Source: Novosphingobium sp. AAP83 (GTDB taxonomy: Bacteria > Pseudomonadota > Alphaproteobacteria > Sphingomonadales > Sphingomonadaceae). Taken from it: DNA of 64,000 nucleotides. The position numbers and the translations under genes were made by a program. Within the stretch, counting starts at the first letter, position 1. The number at the start of each line of letters is the position of its first letter. Positions 54,123-62,874 of this stretch are shown here, piece after piece. Under the pieces are notes generated by a model, which did not search any database, had not been told where the DNA came from, and saw nothing but the letters and a program-made list of their open reading frames with translations. The stretch is taken from NCBI RefSeq assembly GCF_001295795.1, contig NZ_LJHY01000003.1:205161-269160 (forward strand), in the 5' to 3' direction.

Positions 54123-54959
54123 ATGTTTAAATTGGCGCGCGGACTGACGGGCTTAGTTGCGACACTTGTGCTGGCATCCTGCGCGGGATCCCAGCACGTT
54201 TCCCGTAAAACGCTAAAGGCAGGTGCGACATATGTGGCGATGGGCAGTTCTTATGCTGCCGGTCCTGACCTTGGCCAGCCAAAGCCTGATATGCCGAAGC
54301 GTTGCAGCCGCGATTATGGCAGCTACCCCTCGCTTCTGGCGGAGCGGTTGAAACTGGACCTGATCGACGCAACATGCAGTGGTGCCACCACCGCGCATGT
54401 GCGTGGACCGTGGAAAGAATTGCCGCCGCAAATCGATGCATTGACGCCGGAAACACGGCTGGTGACGATCACTATCGGCGGCAATGACATCAATTACGTG
54501 CGCAACCTTTATGTCGCCACCTGTGATAGCGTGAAGATGCAACGCGTTTGTCCGCCGCTACTGGTCCCCACAGAAGCGGAATGGGCCAAGCTTGAGGCAG
54601 ACTTGCGCAAAATTGCCAATGAAGTGCGGCTGCGCGCGCCACAGGCCAAGCTGGTGTTTGTTGATTATGTTACGCTGGTTCCCGATGGCACGCTTTGCCC
54701 ATCAGTTCCGATGACGGATGCTAACGCCAAAACGATGCGCCAGATCGGCGTTCGGTTTGCTGCTGTGACGGCAAAGGCTGCGCGGGCAAGTAATGCAGAA
54801 CTGCTTGCTGCGGGCGAACTGTCAAAACATCATACGCCTTGCGACGCTGATCCGTGGAGCATTGGCACGCTTATGGTGCCCGGCACCGCGCCTTGGCACC
54901 CGAATGGCGCCGGTATGCGTGGTATTGCGCAAGCACTGGTCACCAAGCTGGGAGGGTAG
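54123..54959 (+). CDS. SGNH/GDSL hydrolase, predicted lipoprotein
   Basis: 278 aa from ATG 54123 with GGGGG 6 bases upstream. It has a lipoprotein signal (LVLASC, Cys20). Block I is MGSSYAAG with Ser43 as nucleophile, block III is TIGGNDINYV, and block V PWHPNGAGMRGIA carries the catalytic His. It is an SGNH esterase/lipase of the family that includes carbohydrate esterases. It lies alone between the glycosidase remnants and the 3-keto-sugar locus, so it may remove acyl groups from plant glycans. Substrate unknown. Confidence 0.85.
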   Translation: MFKLARGLTGLVATLVLASCAGSQHVSRKTLKAGATYVAMGSSYAAGPDLGQPKPDMPKRCSRDYGSYPSLLAERLKLDLIDATCSGATTAHVRGPWKELPPQIDALTPETRLVTITIGGNDINYVRNLYVATCDSVKMQRVCPPLLVPTEAEWAKLEADLRKIANEVRLRAPQAKLVFVDYVTLVPDGTLCPSVPMTDANAKTMRQIGVRFAAVTAKAARASNAELLAAGELSKHHTPCDADPWSIGTLMVPGTAPWHPNGAGMRGIAQALVTKLGG

Positions 54960-55028
54960 ACTAGAGCGCTTTCAGACCAATCTGGATCACTATGACGGAG
55001 CCGATTTTGCCCAAAAAGCGCGCTAAAC

Positions 55029-56150
55029 TCATGGCCGCCCAGTGCAAGCCTTCCGATCAAGCGCGACCCACCGCATCGCGTTTTCAAGCAGGGTTACGTG
55101 TTGGGGCTGACTGTAAGTTTCGGGTAGATGCCCGATCGCCGAGTAGAACATGCGCCCCTTACCCACACAATTGGTCCACGCCAATGGATGATCACCCATC
55201 TTCAAATCGATGCCCTGTGGTCCGATGGGGACATAGCTGGCCTCATCCAATGTGAGCAGCACTTTTGCACCAACGCTGCGCGGGTTGGTTTTGAATGAGT
55301 ACCATTCATCCGACATTTTCCATTCCGGTGGCAATCCAGCAGCAAGCGGATGCGCCTTATCTACGGCGATACGCGCTTCCTGGAATTGCGGCTTCATCGG
55401 ATGCGCCAAAAATCGCGCGCCAATCAGAGTATCGGTGTACCAATCCCAAAAGAAAGCGGGATCGCCTGCCGAACCGTGGATGGCGAAGAAGCCGCCGCCG
55501 CGCTCAAGATAAGTTTTGAACGCCTTGCGCTGTGACAGGGTCAGCACATCGCCACTGATGTTGTTCCAGATGACGGCATCAAATTGCTTGAGCGTTTTGG
55601 GATTAATGGCACCGCCTTTGTCGGTCGTTGCAATTGACCAGCCATTGCGCTTACCCATTTCGATAAACGCAGCATGGGCAGCATCGACCGAAGGGGAATC
55701 GCGAAATCCGGTGATCTTTTCAAATAACAGCATGCGGGGTTTACCGGTAGCAGGAGCAAACTTCGGGACATCGTTATCATAGCGGTCGCAGCGAGCGATT
55801 TTGTCAGCCTCAGTGACTGGGAGTTTGCGCAAGGCGGCGTCAATTTCAGGCAGGGCTTCGGGCTTGAGCCCTGTAAACATTGCTGCCGAACGCAAAGTGA
55901 GAATAGCTGCGAATGTTGGCGGTTTCGTACCGACAAAAGCAGCCGGACCTTTATCAAACGAACGCCCGGTGCGCTGTTCCACTATCGCCTTTGCCTCAGC
56001 ATTAAGCAGGATATCTACCAGCGGCGATTCCATCGAAAACGGGGCATCGCGTAAAGGACAGTCCGTCACCGGCTTTGCCGATGCCACCCCGCCGCTGATC
56101 GCGCAAAGTGCCAGCGCCGAGGCGACAAGCTTAAATCCAAACTGGCTCAT
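55029..56150 (-). CDS. ThuA-domain protein (exported)
   Basis: 373 aa with a Sec signal peptide (about 25 residues). An N-terminal segment of about 120 residues (RDAPFSMESPLVDILLNAEAKAIVEQ) precedes the ThuA fold: MLLFEKITGFRD, FDAVIWNNISGDVLTLSQR, GGGFFAIHGSAGDPAFFWDWYTDTLIGARFLAHP. ThuA is a glutamine-amidotransferase-like fold found in trehalose and other 3-keto-glycoside pathways. The stop of the GMC gene (ATGA) overlaps its start. A second ThuA gene lies at the other end of the same cluster. Confidence 0.85.
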   Translation of the reverse strand: MSQFGFKLVASALALCAISGGVASAKPVTDCPLRDAPFSMESPLVDILLNAEAKAIVEQRTGRSFDKGPAAFVGTKPPTFAAILTLRSAAMFTGLKPEALPEIDAALRKLPVTEADKIARCDRYDNDVPKFAPATGKPRMLLFEKITGFRDSPSVDAAHAAFIEMGKRNGWSIATTDKGGAINPKTLKQFDAVIWNNISGDVLTLSQRKAFKTYLERGGGFFAIHGSAGDPAFFWDWYTDTLIGARFLAHPMKPQFQEARIAVDKAHPLAAGLPPEWKMSDEWYSFKTNPRSVGAKVLLTLDEASYVPIGPQGIDLKMGDHPLAWTNCVGKGRMFYSAIGHLPETYSQPQHVTLLENAMRWVALDRKACTGRP

Positions 56151-57835
56151 AACACGCCTTCTTTCAGGAATTTGGCAGCAGTATCGGCAGCTCGTGCCGA
56201 AAGCGCCATATAGGTCAACGAGGGGTTCTGACAGCCGCCGGACGCCATTGCCGCGCCATCAGTCACGAACAGGTTGGGCACGTCATGCGCCTGATTGTGC
56301 TTGTTAAGGACCGAAGTTTTGGGATCCTTACCCATGCACGCCGTACCCATTTCGTGAATGCCAAGGCCCGGTGTGCCCGGTTCGGCCATAGAGCTGACGA
56401 CGGTGCCGCCCACAGCTTCGATCATGGCCTTGCCATCGATCATGATTTGCTTGACCATCTTGCGCTCGTTCTCGCCATGGCTACATTCGATGTGGACCGT
56501 GGGCATTCCCCACTTGTCTGGCTTGTTGGCGTTCAGCGTTACGCGGTTTTCGGGGTTGGGCAGCATTTCACCAAAGCCGGCGATGTAGATCATCCAGGGC
56601 CCCAACTTGCGGGTGCGTTCCTTCAGTTCAGCGCCAAGCCCCGGTTTGCCAATCGCTGCACTGCGCCAGCTCATGCGGGATGCTCCGCCCTGATAACCGT
56701 AACCGCGCAGGAACTCTCCATCTTCGGTAACATTGCGGAACCGCGGAATGTAAAGCCCGGTTGGCCGCCGCCCGTGGTAATAAGTGTCCGGGCCTTTTGG
56801 CAGTACACCTGCTACCGACATGCCATAAAGGTGGTCCATCAGATTGCGACCGACCATGCCGGACGTATTTGCCAAACCGTTTGGCATGGCTTCAGACTTT
56901 GAATTGAGCAGGATCTGCGCCGTACCAATGGACGATGCGCAGCTGAAGATGACCTTGGCGTCATAGGTCTGGCCAGCACCGGTGTTGGAATCAATCACGC
57001 GCACGCCGGTGGCCTTGCCAGTTTTGGGATCGTGCACGATCGAGTGAACTATGGCGTCTGTAATGATCGTGAGATTGCCGGTCCGCTCGGCCGCCGGAAG
57101 CGAGGAGCTGAGGCTGGAATGATAGGCACCATAGCTGCATCCACGCTCACAGATCGAACGGTTTTGACAACTTGACCGGCCCAGTTCCTCATGGTGCGGC
57201 TGCGCCTTGGACAAGTTGGCGACGCGGCCCGGGATCACCTTGCGGCCCGGAAATTTGTCCTCGACAGCCTTTTTGAACAGGAGTTCGGCATCGTTGAGCG
57301 CAAATGGCGGCAGAAACTCGCCATCGGGCAACTGCTCAAGGCCTTCTCGCGATCCGGCAACGCCGATGAAGCGTTCGATATGATCGTACCACGGAGCCAG
57401 ATCGTCATAGCGAATCGGCCAGTCCGAGCCATGGCCATCCTTGGCGTTTGCCTCGAAGTCCTGCGGCGACATGCGATACGTCTGGCGTCCCCACATCAGG
57501 GACCGGCCACCCAGATGATTGCCGCGAATCCACGAGAACGGCTTGTTTTCAGGCGTGGTATAGGGGTGTTCGCTGTCTTTGACCCAGTATTGCTGGGTCG
57601 CGGTGGTCACGGCATAGCACTGGCTTTGGACCGGATAATCGCGTGTCAATTCCTCTTCGGGGATCATCCCGGCGTTGGGCAAGTCCCATGGCTGCATCCA
57701 GTCGGTGTAGGACGTGCCGTGTTCCATCTTGCGGCCTCGTTCGAGGACAAGGGTCTTGAGCCCGCGTTCGCACAATTCCTTGACAGCGATTCCGCCGCTC
57801 ATGCCCGAACCAATGACAATAGCGTCAAACATCAT
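56147..57835 (-). CDS. GMC-family FAD-dependent oxidoreductase (glucoside 3-dehydrogenase-like)
   Basis: 562 aa. FAD-binding at residues 3-33 (DAIVIGSGMSGGIAVKELCERGLKTLVLERG), then GRSLMWGRQTYRM, a substrate domain, and the GMC C-terminus HEMGTACMGKDP and FVTDGAAMASGGCQNPSLTYMALSARAA. It resembles the catalytic subunit of glucose/glucoside 3-dehydrogenases and gluconate dehydrogenases. Electron transfer needs the small subunit encoded just upstream. Cys residues in SSCQNRSICERGCSYGAYH could bind a 3Fe-4S cluster, as reported for such enzymes. No cytochrome subunit is in the cluster. Confidence 0.88.
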   Translation of the reverse strand: MMFDAIVIGSGMSGGIAVKELCERGLKTLVLERGRKMEHGTSYTDWMQPWDLPNAGMIPEEELTRDYPVQSQCYAVTTATQQYWVKDSEHPYTTPENKPFSWIRGNHLGGRSLMWGRQTYRMSPQDFEANAKDGHGSDWPIRYDDLAPWYDHIERFIGVAGSREGLEQLPDGEFLPPFALNDAELLFKKAVEDKFPGRKVIPGRVANLSKAQPHHEELGRSSCQNRSICERGCSYGAYHSSLSSSLPAAERTGNLTIITDAIVHSIVHDPKTGKATGVRVIDSNTGAGQTYDAKVIFSCASSIGTAQILLNSKSEAMPNGLANTSGMVGRNLMDHLYGMSVAGVLPKGPDTYYHGRRPTGLYIPRFRNVTEDGEFLRGYGYQGGASRMSWRSAAIGKPGLGAELKERTRKLGPWMIYIAGFGEMLPNPENRVTLNANKPDKWGMPTVHIECSHGENERKMVKQIMIDGKAMIEAVGGTVVSSMAEPGTPGLGIHEMGTACMGKDPKTSVLNKHNQAHDVPNLFVTDGAAMASGGCQNPSLTYMALSARAADTAAKFLKEGVL

Positions 57836-57848
57836 GCAATTCCTCTGA

Positions 57849-58472
57849 TCAGAACATGCCGCCAGCGGCGGGGCGGGTTTCAGATGTGACGGGGATCGAT
57901 GGCTGCCATTCGCCGGGCGCGTGGATATAGGATAGCTCTTGTGTCAAGGCAGGCTCGGATACGTAATAAAGCAGCACGATCAGTTCCTTGAGCTTGCCAT
58001 AGCCGGGGTTCACGAACGCGGGGCCTGCCATCAGGTTCTTGATTGATCGGGGCGCTTGGCTGGCAGTGGTTTTAAGCGCTGCCGCATCATGGCCTTTGAG
58101 CAAAGCCAAGCGCTCTGTCGCAGACAACTGAGCAAAGCCCTTGCCGAGGGCTGTGCGCGCCAGGCTATCGATTTCGGCCAACGCCTCGGTGATCTGGTAG
58201 CGGCGTTCGCCCGAGGCCCAATTGACCAGCAATGCGTCGATGCTTGCAGGCACCTTGGCGTCGATGGCCCCTGCGGTATCGGTGCGCGGAACAATCGTAT
58301 CGGCCACTGCGGTCAGCAACGCAAAAGTGCTGCTATCCAGATAGGGCTTGGTCCGCGTCGCAGCAGCGGCCAACGCTGATACCGAAAATGTGCTGGCAGC
58401 AGCCCCTGCCCCCACAAGCATAAGCGCACGTTCGATCAATGTGCGGCGATCAATAAGCATCGGGTTCGTCAT
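57849..58472 (-). CDS. Gluconate 2-dehydrogenase subunit 3 family protein
   Basis: 207 aa from ATG 58472 with GGAGGAC 7 bases upstream. The N-terminus carries a Tat signal (DRRTLIERALMLVGAGAAAS). The rest is helical (ATRTKPYLDSSTFALLTAVADTIVPRTDTAGAIDAKVPASIDALL) and matches the small subunit of membrane-bound sugar dehydrogenases. It probably exports the GMC subunit as a hitch-hiker through Tat. It lies directly ahead of the GMC gene with a 13-base gap. Confidence 0.85.
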   Translation of the reverse strand: MTNPMLIDRRTLIERALMLVGAGAAASTFSVSALAAAATRTKPYLDSSTFALLTAVADTIVPRTDTAGAIDAKVPASIDALLVNWASGERRYQITEALAEIDSLARTALGKGFAQLSATERLALLKGHDAAALKTTASQAPRSIKNLMAGPAFVNPGYGKLKELIVLLYYVSEPALTQELSYIHAPGEWQPSIPVTSETRPAAGGMF

Positions 58473-58494
58473 AACTCGGTCCTCCATGGACGGA

Positions 58495-59355
58495 TCAGGC
58501 AGCTTCATCCCAGCATTGGCGAATATAGCGGATGCCCTCGCGGTAAACTTCTTCAGGGCTTTCAAAGAAATTGCGCCAGACGCGGGTTGCTGCGGCCAGT
58601 TCCGGCACCCCCCGCCCAAAGGCCTCGATCGTCAACCACTGGTCATAGCCCAGCGCGCGCAGCGCATGGATCGTTTCGCGGATCCTTGCATGGCCGCGCC
58701 CGGGCGTGCCCCGGTCATTCTCAGAGATATGGACATGGGCAAGATTGCCTGATGCGTGAAGCGCATGCAGCGCCGCAATCGGATCGCGCTCTTCAATGTT
58801 GGCATGGAATGTATCGTAAAGAATGCCGATCCCACCATCACCAATGCGCTGGGCATAGGAAATGGCTTGCTCGCAGGTATTGAGCAAGTGCGCTTCGAAG
58901 CGGTTGAGCGGCTCCAGCCCTTGCGCGATCCCTGCCTGACGCATGAGCGGCAGGACTTGTCGGTGAACGGCGGCGCAACGGTCCAGTTCAGCCTCGCTAG
59001 GGCGATTACCACTGAATACGCCCAACGGCTGAAACCACGGACCTGCGATAACCTGTCCGCCGAGTGTGGCGGTGCAATCAAGGACGCGCTTGAGATGATC
59101 GACCGCCCGCGCATGGCAGGCGGCGTCATCTGAAACAGGGTTATGGGCCTCATCCGGGATCAAGGCCACGACCGTGCGTTCCAGCCCGATGTCATCAAGC
59201 ACGCCCGCCAACCAGCGGTAGTGCCCCTCATTGCTCACATCGAACAACGGGATTTCAACGCCATCAAAACCTTCCGCTTTGAGAGCTTCGAGAATCGGCA
59301 AATGCTCTGCCGCAACGTGGCCAGTCCACAAAAGCATGTTTATGCCGATCTTCAT
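58495..59355 (-). CDS. Sugar phosphate isomerase/epimerase (xylose isomerase-like TIM barrel) 1
   Basis: 286 aa from ATG 59355 (MKIGINMLLWTGHVAAEHLPI). It has the AP endonuclease-2 type TIM barrel with metal ligands in LEPLNRFEAHLLNTCEQA (Glu), YDTFHANIEE (Asp, His), VHISENDRGTPGRGH and LTIEAFG (Glu). These resemble hydroxypyruvate isomerases, D-tagatose 3-epimerases and C-glycoside-cleaving lyases of the same fold. It follows the MFS gene by 4 bases. In this setting it could rearrange or cleave a 3-keto-sugar. The longer upstream frame is not conserved. Confidence 0.85.
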   Translation of the reverse strand: MKIGINMLLWTGHVAAEHLPILEALKAEGFDGVEIPLFDVSNEGHYRWLAGVLDDIGLERTVVALIPDEAHNPVSDDAACHARAVDHLKRVLDCTATLGGQVIAGPWFQPLGVFSGNRPSEAELDRCAAVHRQVLPLMRQAGIAQGLEPLNRFEAHLLNTCEQAISYAQRIGDGGIGILYDTFHANIEERDPIAALHALHASGNLAHVHISENDRGTPGRGHARIRETIHALRALGYDQWLTIEAFGRGVPELAAATRVWRNFFESPEEVYREGIRYIRQCWDEAA

Positions 59356-59359
59356 GCAC

Positions 59360-60646
59360 TCAGCCCTTCGTGCTGCGTTCGACAAGGCGAACCGCACCGA
59401 AGATGAAGAACAGCGCGATCGGGATAATCGCGATGGTTTGAAAGCTTTGCGCTGCGGCGAAGGCCAACACTTGCTGTAGTTCGGGGCTACCGGGCTCAAG
59501 GGCCGCAAAGGCTGCCTCGCTTCCTGCCTTTTCCAGTTTGGCTTGATCATAAATCGCGCCAAGTTGCGGCAGCACATAGTAAATTGCCAAGGCGCCGGCA
59601 AAGCCGACCAGACCGATCCCCCAAGGCCCGCTTTTGGGATAGCGCCGCGAAACCGCAGCCAGCATGGTTGGCCACATAAAGCAAACGCCGAACGCCCACA
59701 CTGTTGCGGCCAAAAGCGCAGTAACAGGCGAATTGGCAATACTAAGCAGATAAAGACCAAGGCTTGCGGGCAGTGTGCACATCAGCAGCAGGCCCATGTC
59801 GGAAAAGCGCTGGTCCAATGCTCCTGCAAAATGGCGCATGATGAACATGATCGCCGACACATAGACCAACACGAGGATGCCCGGCATGCCCACTGTCTGG
59901 CTAAGCGTCACATCAACCCAAGCCCCCGGCGCAAGTTCGCTGGATGCGGTGAGGAACATGATTGCAAAGAACACCCAGAAACCGGGGCGCTTGAATGGCT
60001 CGGCCATCATTTCACCAAAGGGAACGGCGGCAACTTTGCTTTCGGTTTGCGGGAAGGAATGGCGCGAGGCCCAGATCGCCAGAACAACGCCCGGAACGAT
60101 GCAGATTGCCACCAGTGCTTGCCACGGCAGATCGAACCACTGGAAGAACGCAACGCTCGTCAATCCGCCAACGATCAATCCAGCGGGCCACCATGCGTGG
60201 AGAGCGTTAAGCTTGCCGGTCTTGTCGTTGGAATAGAGCGTTGCGATCACGGGGTTTATCGAGGCCTCGGTAGCCCCCCAGCCAAAACCCCAGATCACCA
60301 TCGCAAGGTTCAGCAGCAGAACTGTAGATGAACCAGCACCACCTGCGACCAACACCAGCAGCGGCCCGACAATATAGCACGCCGCCGCAAACAGGATCAC
60401 GCGCTTGGCGCCGAAACGGTCAAGTAGAGGACTGATGACCAGCAAGCTCAGCGCAAAGCCGAGAAAGGAATTGCCCAGCACAGTGCCGATCAGCTCGCCC
60501 GAATGCTGCGCATCAATGGGATCGAGAAGTGCGACCTTCATCGCGCCTGCCGCACCTGCACGCACAGCATTGGCGAGCGCCGCGATGAACAGTGCCAGAA
60601 CGCATATCCAGAAGATCGACTTCTTATGCTCTTCAGGTGTCTTCAT
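59360..60646 (-). CDS. MFS sugar transporter
   Basis: 428 aa with twelve membrane segments and the MFS loop motif DRFGAKRVILF between helices 2 and 3 (residue about 82). A middle loop follows helix 6. It resembles FucP/glucose-galactose-type sugar importers in layout. It stands between two TIM-barrel isomerase genes, and is likely to import the sugar or keto-sugar processed by the locus. The ATG at 60646 lies 30 bases downstream of the second isomerase stop. Confidence 0.85.
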   Translation of the reverse strand: MKTPEEHKKSIFWICVLALFIAALANAVRAGAAGAMKVALLDPIDAQHSGELIGTVLGNSFLGFALSLLVISPLLDRFGAKRVILFAAACYIVGPLLVLVAGGAGSSTVLLLNLAMVIWGFGWGATEASINPVIATLYSNDKTGKLNALHAWWPAGLIVGGLTSVAFFQWFDLPWQALVAICIVPGVVLAIWASRHSFPQTESKVAAVPFGEMMAEPFKRPGFWVFFAIMFLTASSELAPGAWVDVTLSQTVGMPGILVLVYVSAIMFIMRHFAGALDQRFSDMGLLLMCTLPASLGLYLLSIANSPVTALLAATVWAFGVCFMWPTMLAAVSRRYPKSGPWGIGLVGFAGALAIYYVLPQLGAIYDQAKLEKAGSEAAFAALEPGSPELQQVLAFAAAQSFQTIAIIPIALFFIFGAVRLVERSTKG

Positions 60647-60676
60647 TTCTCTCTCCGGGGTTGTACCGCTTGTCGG

Positions 60677-61723
60677 CTATTGCAACCCTAGAACTTGGCG
60701 GACAAAGCCAAGATCGGCCCCCGATCCTGCGAAATCATCAAACGCGCGGTCAGCCTTGCGGATCATATGGCGGGCAATAAACGGCGCGCCTTCGGCTGCA
60801 CCTTGTTCGGGATGCTTATAGGCACACTCCCATTCAAGCACGGCCCAACCATCATAGCCGTGATGCGTCAGCTTGGTGAAAATGCTGGTGAAGTCGACCT
60901 GGCCATCACCCAGAGAGCGGAATCGCCCGGGGCGCTCGGCCCATCCGGAATAGGAGCCGTAGACACCGGCTTTCCCGTTCGGGCGGAACTCGGCATCCTT
61001 GACATGGAAGGCTTTGATGCGTTCGTGATAGATATCGATAAACGCCAGATAATCGAGTTGTTGCAGCACGAAGTGACTGGGATCGTACAAAATGTTGGCG
61101 CGCGGGTGATTGCCGACTGCTTCCAAGAAACGTTCGAATGTCACACCGTCATGGAGATCTTCGCCCGGATGCAACTCGTAGCAGAGATTGACGCCGTTCT
61201 CGTCGAATTTGTCGAGAATCGGCTTCCACCTGCGCGCGAGTTCAGCAAAACCTTCTTCGACCAATCCGGCAGGACGCTGCGGCCACGGATAGACCGTGTG
61301 CCACAGCAGCGCGCCGGAAAATGAAGCGTGCGCGTTCAGGCCAAAGCGGCGGCTTGCGGCCGCTGCGAGATGAAGCTGGTTGACCGCCCATTCGGTCCGC
61401 GCAGCAGAGTTGCCATGCAGTGCTGCGGGCGCGAAGCCATCGAACATCAAATCATAGGCCGGATGGCAGGCAACCAGTTGGCCCTGCAAGTGGGTCGAAA
61501 GTTCGGTCACTTCCACGCCGTTCTGCGCACAAATGCCCTTAACTTCCTCGACGTAATCCTGACTCTCTGCGGCCAGTTCCAAATCGAAAAGGCGCGCATC
61601 CCAAGTGGGAATCTGAACGCCTTTATAGCCCAAGTCGCCCATGTAACGGGTGATCGCATCCAAAGAATTGAAAGGAGCTTGATCGCTCGCGAACTGCGCG
61701 AGGAAAATTGCGGGGCCCTTCAT
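60677..61723 (-). CDS. Sugar phosphate isomerase/epimerase (TIM barrel) 2
   Basis: 348 aa from ATG 61723 (MKGPAIFLAQFASD), with AAAGGAA 9 bases upstream. It has xylose isomerase-like barrel ligands in YELHPGEDLHDG (Glu), YDPSHFVLQQLDY (Asp, His), HVKDAEFRPNG and LEWECAYK (Glu). About 60 residues longer than the first homologue. It precedes the MFS gene and follows the Gfo/Idh/MocA gene. Longer members are common in clusters for inositol or 3-keto-sugar breakdown. Confidence 0.87.
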   Translation of the reverse strand: MKGPAIFLAQFASDQAPFNSLDAITRYMGDLGYKGVQIPTWDARLFDLELAAESQDYVEEVKGICAQNGVEVTELSTHLQGQLVACHPAYDLMFDGFAPAALHGNSAARTEWAVNQLHLAAAASRRFGLNAHASFSGALLWHTVYPWPQRPAGLVEEGFAELARRWKPILDKFDENGVNLCYELHPGEDLHDGVTFERFLEAVGNHPRANILYDPSHFVLQQLDYLAFIDIYHERIKAFHVKDAEFRPNGKAGVYGSYSGWAERPGRFRSLGDGQVDFTSIFTKLTHHGYDGWAVLEWECAYKHPEQGAAEGAPFIARHMIRKADRAFDDFAGSGADLGFVRQVLGLQ

Positions 61724-61734
61724 GGCAATTCCTT

Positions 61735-62874
61735 TCAAAGCTCGGTCCAAACCGCGCCGGCACGGCTCGATTCAAGGCTGGCGCGCAGGAAGTTCATGCC
61801 AGAGAGTGCATCGGCAATCGTTGCAAAGCCCGGCTCGTCAGCATTTGAGGGTTCATCCCGGATTCTTGCGCCGAACGCTTGGTAAATGTTGGCAAAGGCT
61901 TCGAGATAGCCTTCGGGATGACCAGCGGGCGTACGCTGAATCGCAAGAATGTCAGGCGAAAGGTAAGCGCGGTTAGCACCTGCGTTCCAGATTTCCGTGG
62001 GCTTGTCACGATAAGCGATGCGCATGGTGTTAGGCTCTTCCTGCCGCCAATGCAGCCCCGCCTCATCACACCAAACATCAATCGCAAGGTCATTGATGTC
62101 GCCGACGAGCACCTGGCTTGCAGTCAAAGTCCCCTTGCCGCCGCCGGACAAGCGCAACAGCGCTGCGCCATCATCATCAATCCGGCGCCCTTCCAGCATG
62201 GTCAGTTCCGCGCAAATCGAGACAATCCGCTCACCCGTGATGAATTCCACCAAGTTAGCGGCATGCGTTCCAATATCGCCAAACGCGCCAGCCTCACCCG
62301 ACAATGCCGGATCGACACGCCATGCGGCCTGCTTGTTGTTTTCAAGGTCGGCCGCGCGCGATAGCCAATCCTGCGTGTATTTTACCGCAACACGGCGGAC
62401 TTTCCCGAACTGGTCCGAAGTGACCAACCGGCGCGCCTGCTTGACCAACGGATAGCCGGTATACGTATGGGTGATGGCAATCAGGCGGCCGGTGCGAATG
62501 GTGGCATCGGCAATCGCTTGGGCCGCTTCAATACTGTGGGCCAACGGCTTATCGATGATAACGTCAAATCCAGCTTCCATAGCCGCGATGGCTGGCGCTG
62601 CATGGGCATGATTGGGGGTGACGATAGACACGGCCTCAATCCGGATATCCCCAGGAAGTGAGGCCTCGCGCTCAAGCAATTCGGCCCATGAACCATAGAC
62701 ACGGGCGGGATCGACACCGATTTCGGCGCCTGATGCGAAGGACTTTTCAGCAGTGGACGAAAAAGCCCCTGCAACAAGCTCCCAATTGCCCGCAATAGCC
62801 GCAGCGGTGCGGTGGACTCCGCCAATGAATGCCCCTTGCCCGCCACCAATCATGCCATAGCGAACCGGCTTCAT
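61735..62874 (-). CDS. Gfo/Idh/MocA-family NAD(P)-dependent oxidoreductase
   Basis: 379 aa from ATG 62874 (MKPVRYGMIGGGQGAFIGGVHR), with GGAG 6 bases upstream. It has an N-terminal Rossmann fold, then DKPLAHSIEAAQAIAD (EKP-type lysine motif as DKP, about residue 100) and a C-terminal domain with GDIGTHAANLVEFITG (catalytic His). Family members oxidise sugars at C2-C3, including 3-keto-glycoside formation. The ThuA gene overlaps it by 4 bases. It starts the sugar-isomerase part of the operon. Confidence 0.88.
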   Translation of the reverse strand: MKPVRYGMIGGGQGAFIGGVHRTAAAIAGNWELVAGAFSSTAEKSFASGAEIGVDPARVYGSWAELLEREASLPGDIRIEAVSIVTPNHAHAAPAIAAMEAGFDVIIDKPLAHSIEAAQAIADATIRTGRLIAITHTYTGYPLVKQARRLVTSDQFGKVRRVAVKYTQDWLSRAADLENNKQAAWRVDPALSGEAGAFGDIGTHAANLVEFITGERIVSICAELTMLEGRRIDDDGAALLRLSGGGKGTLTASQVLVGDINDLAIDVWCDEAGLHWRQEEPNTMRIAYRDKPTEIWNAGANRAYLSPDILAIQRTPAGHPEGYLEAFANIYQAFGARIRDEPSNADEPGFATIADALSGMNFLRASLESSRAGAVWTEL

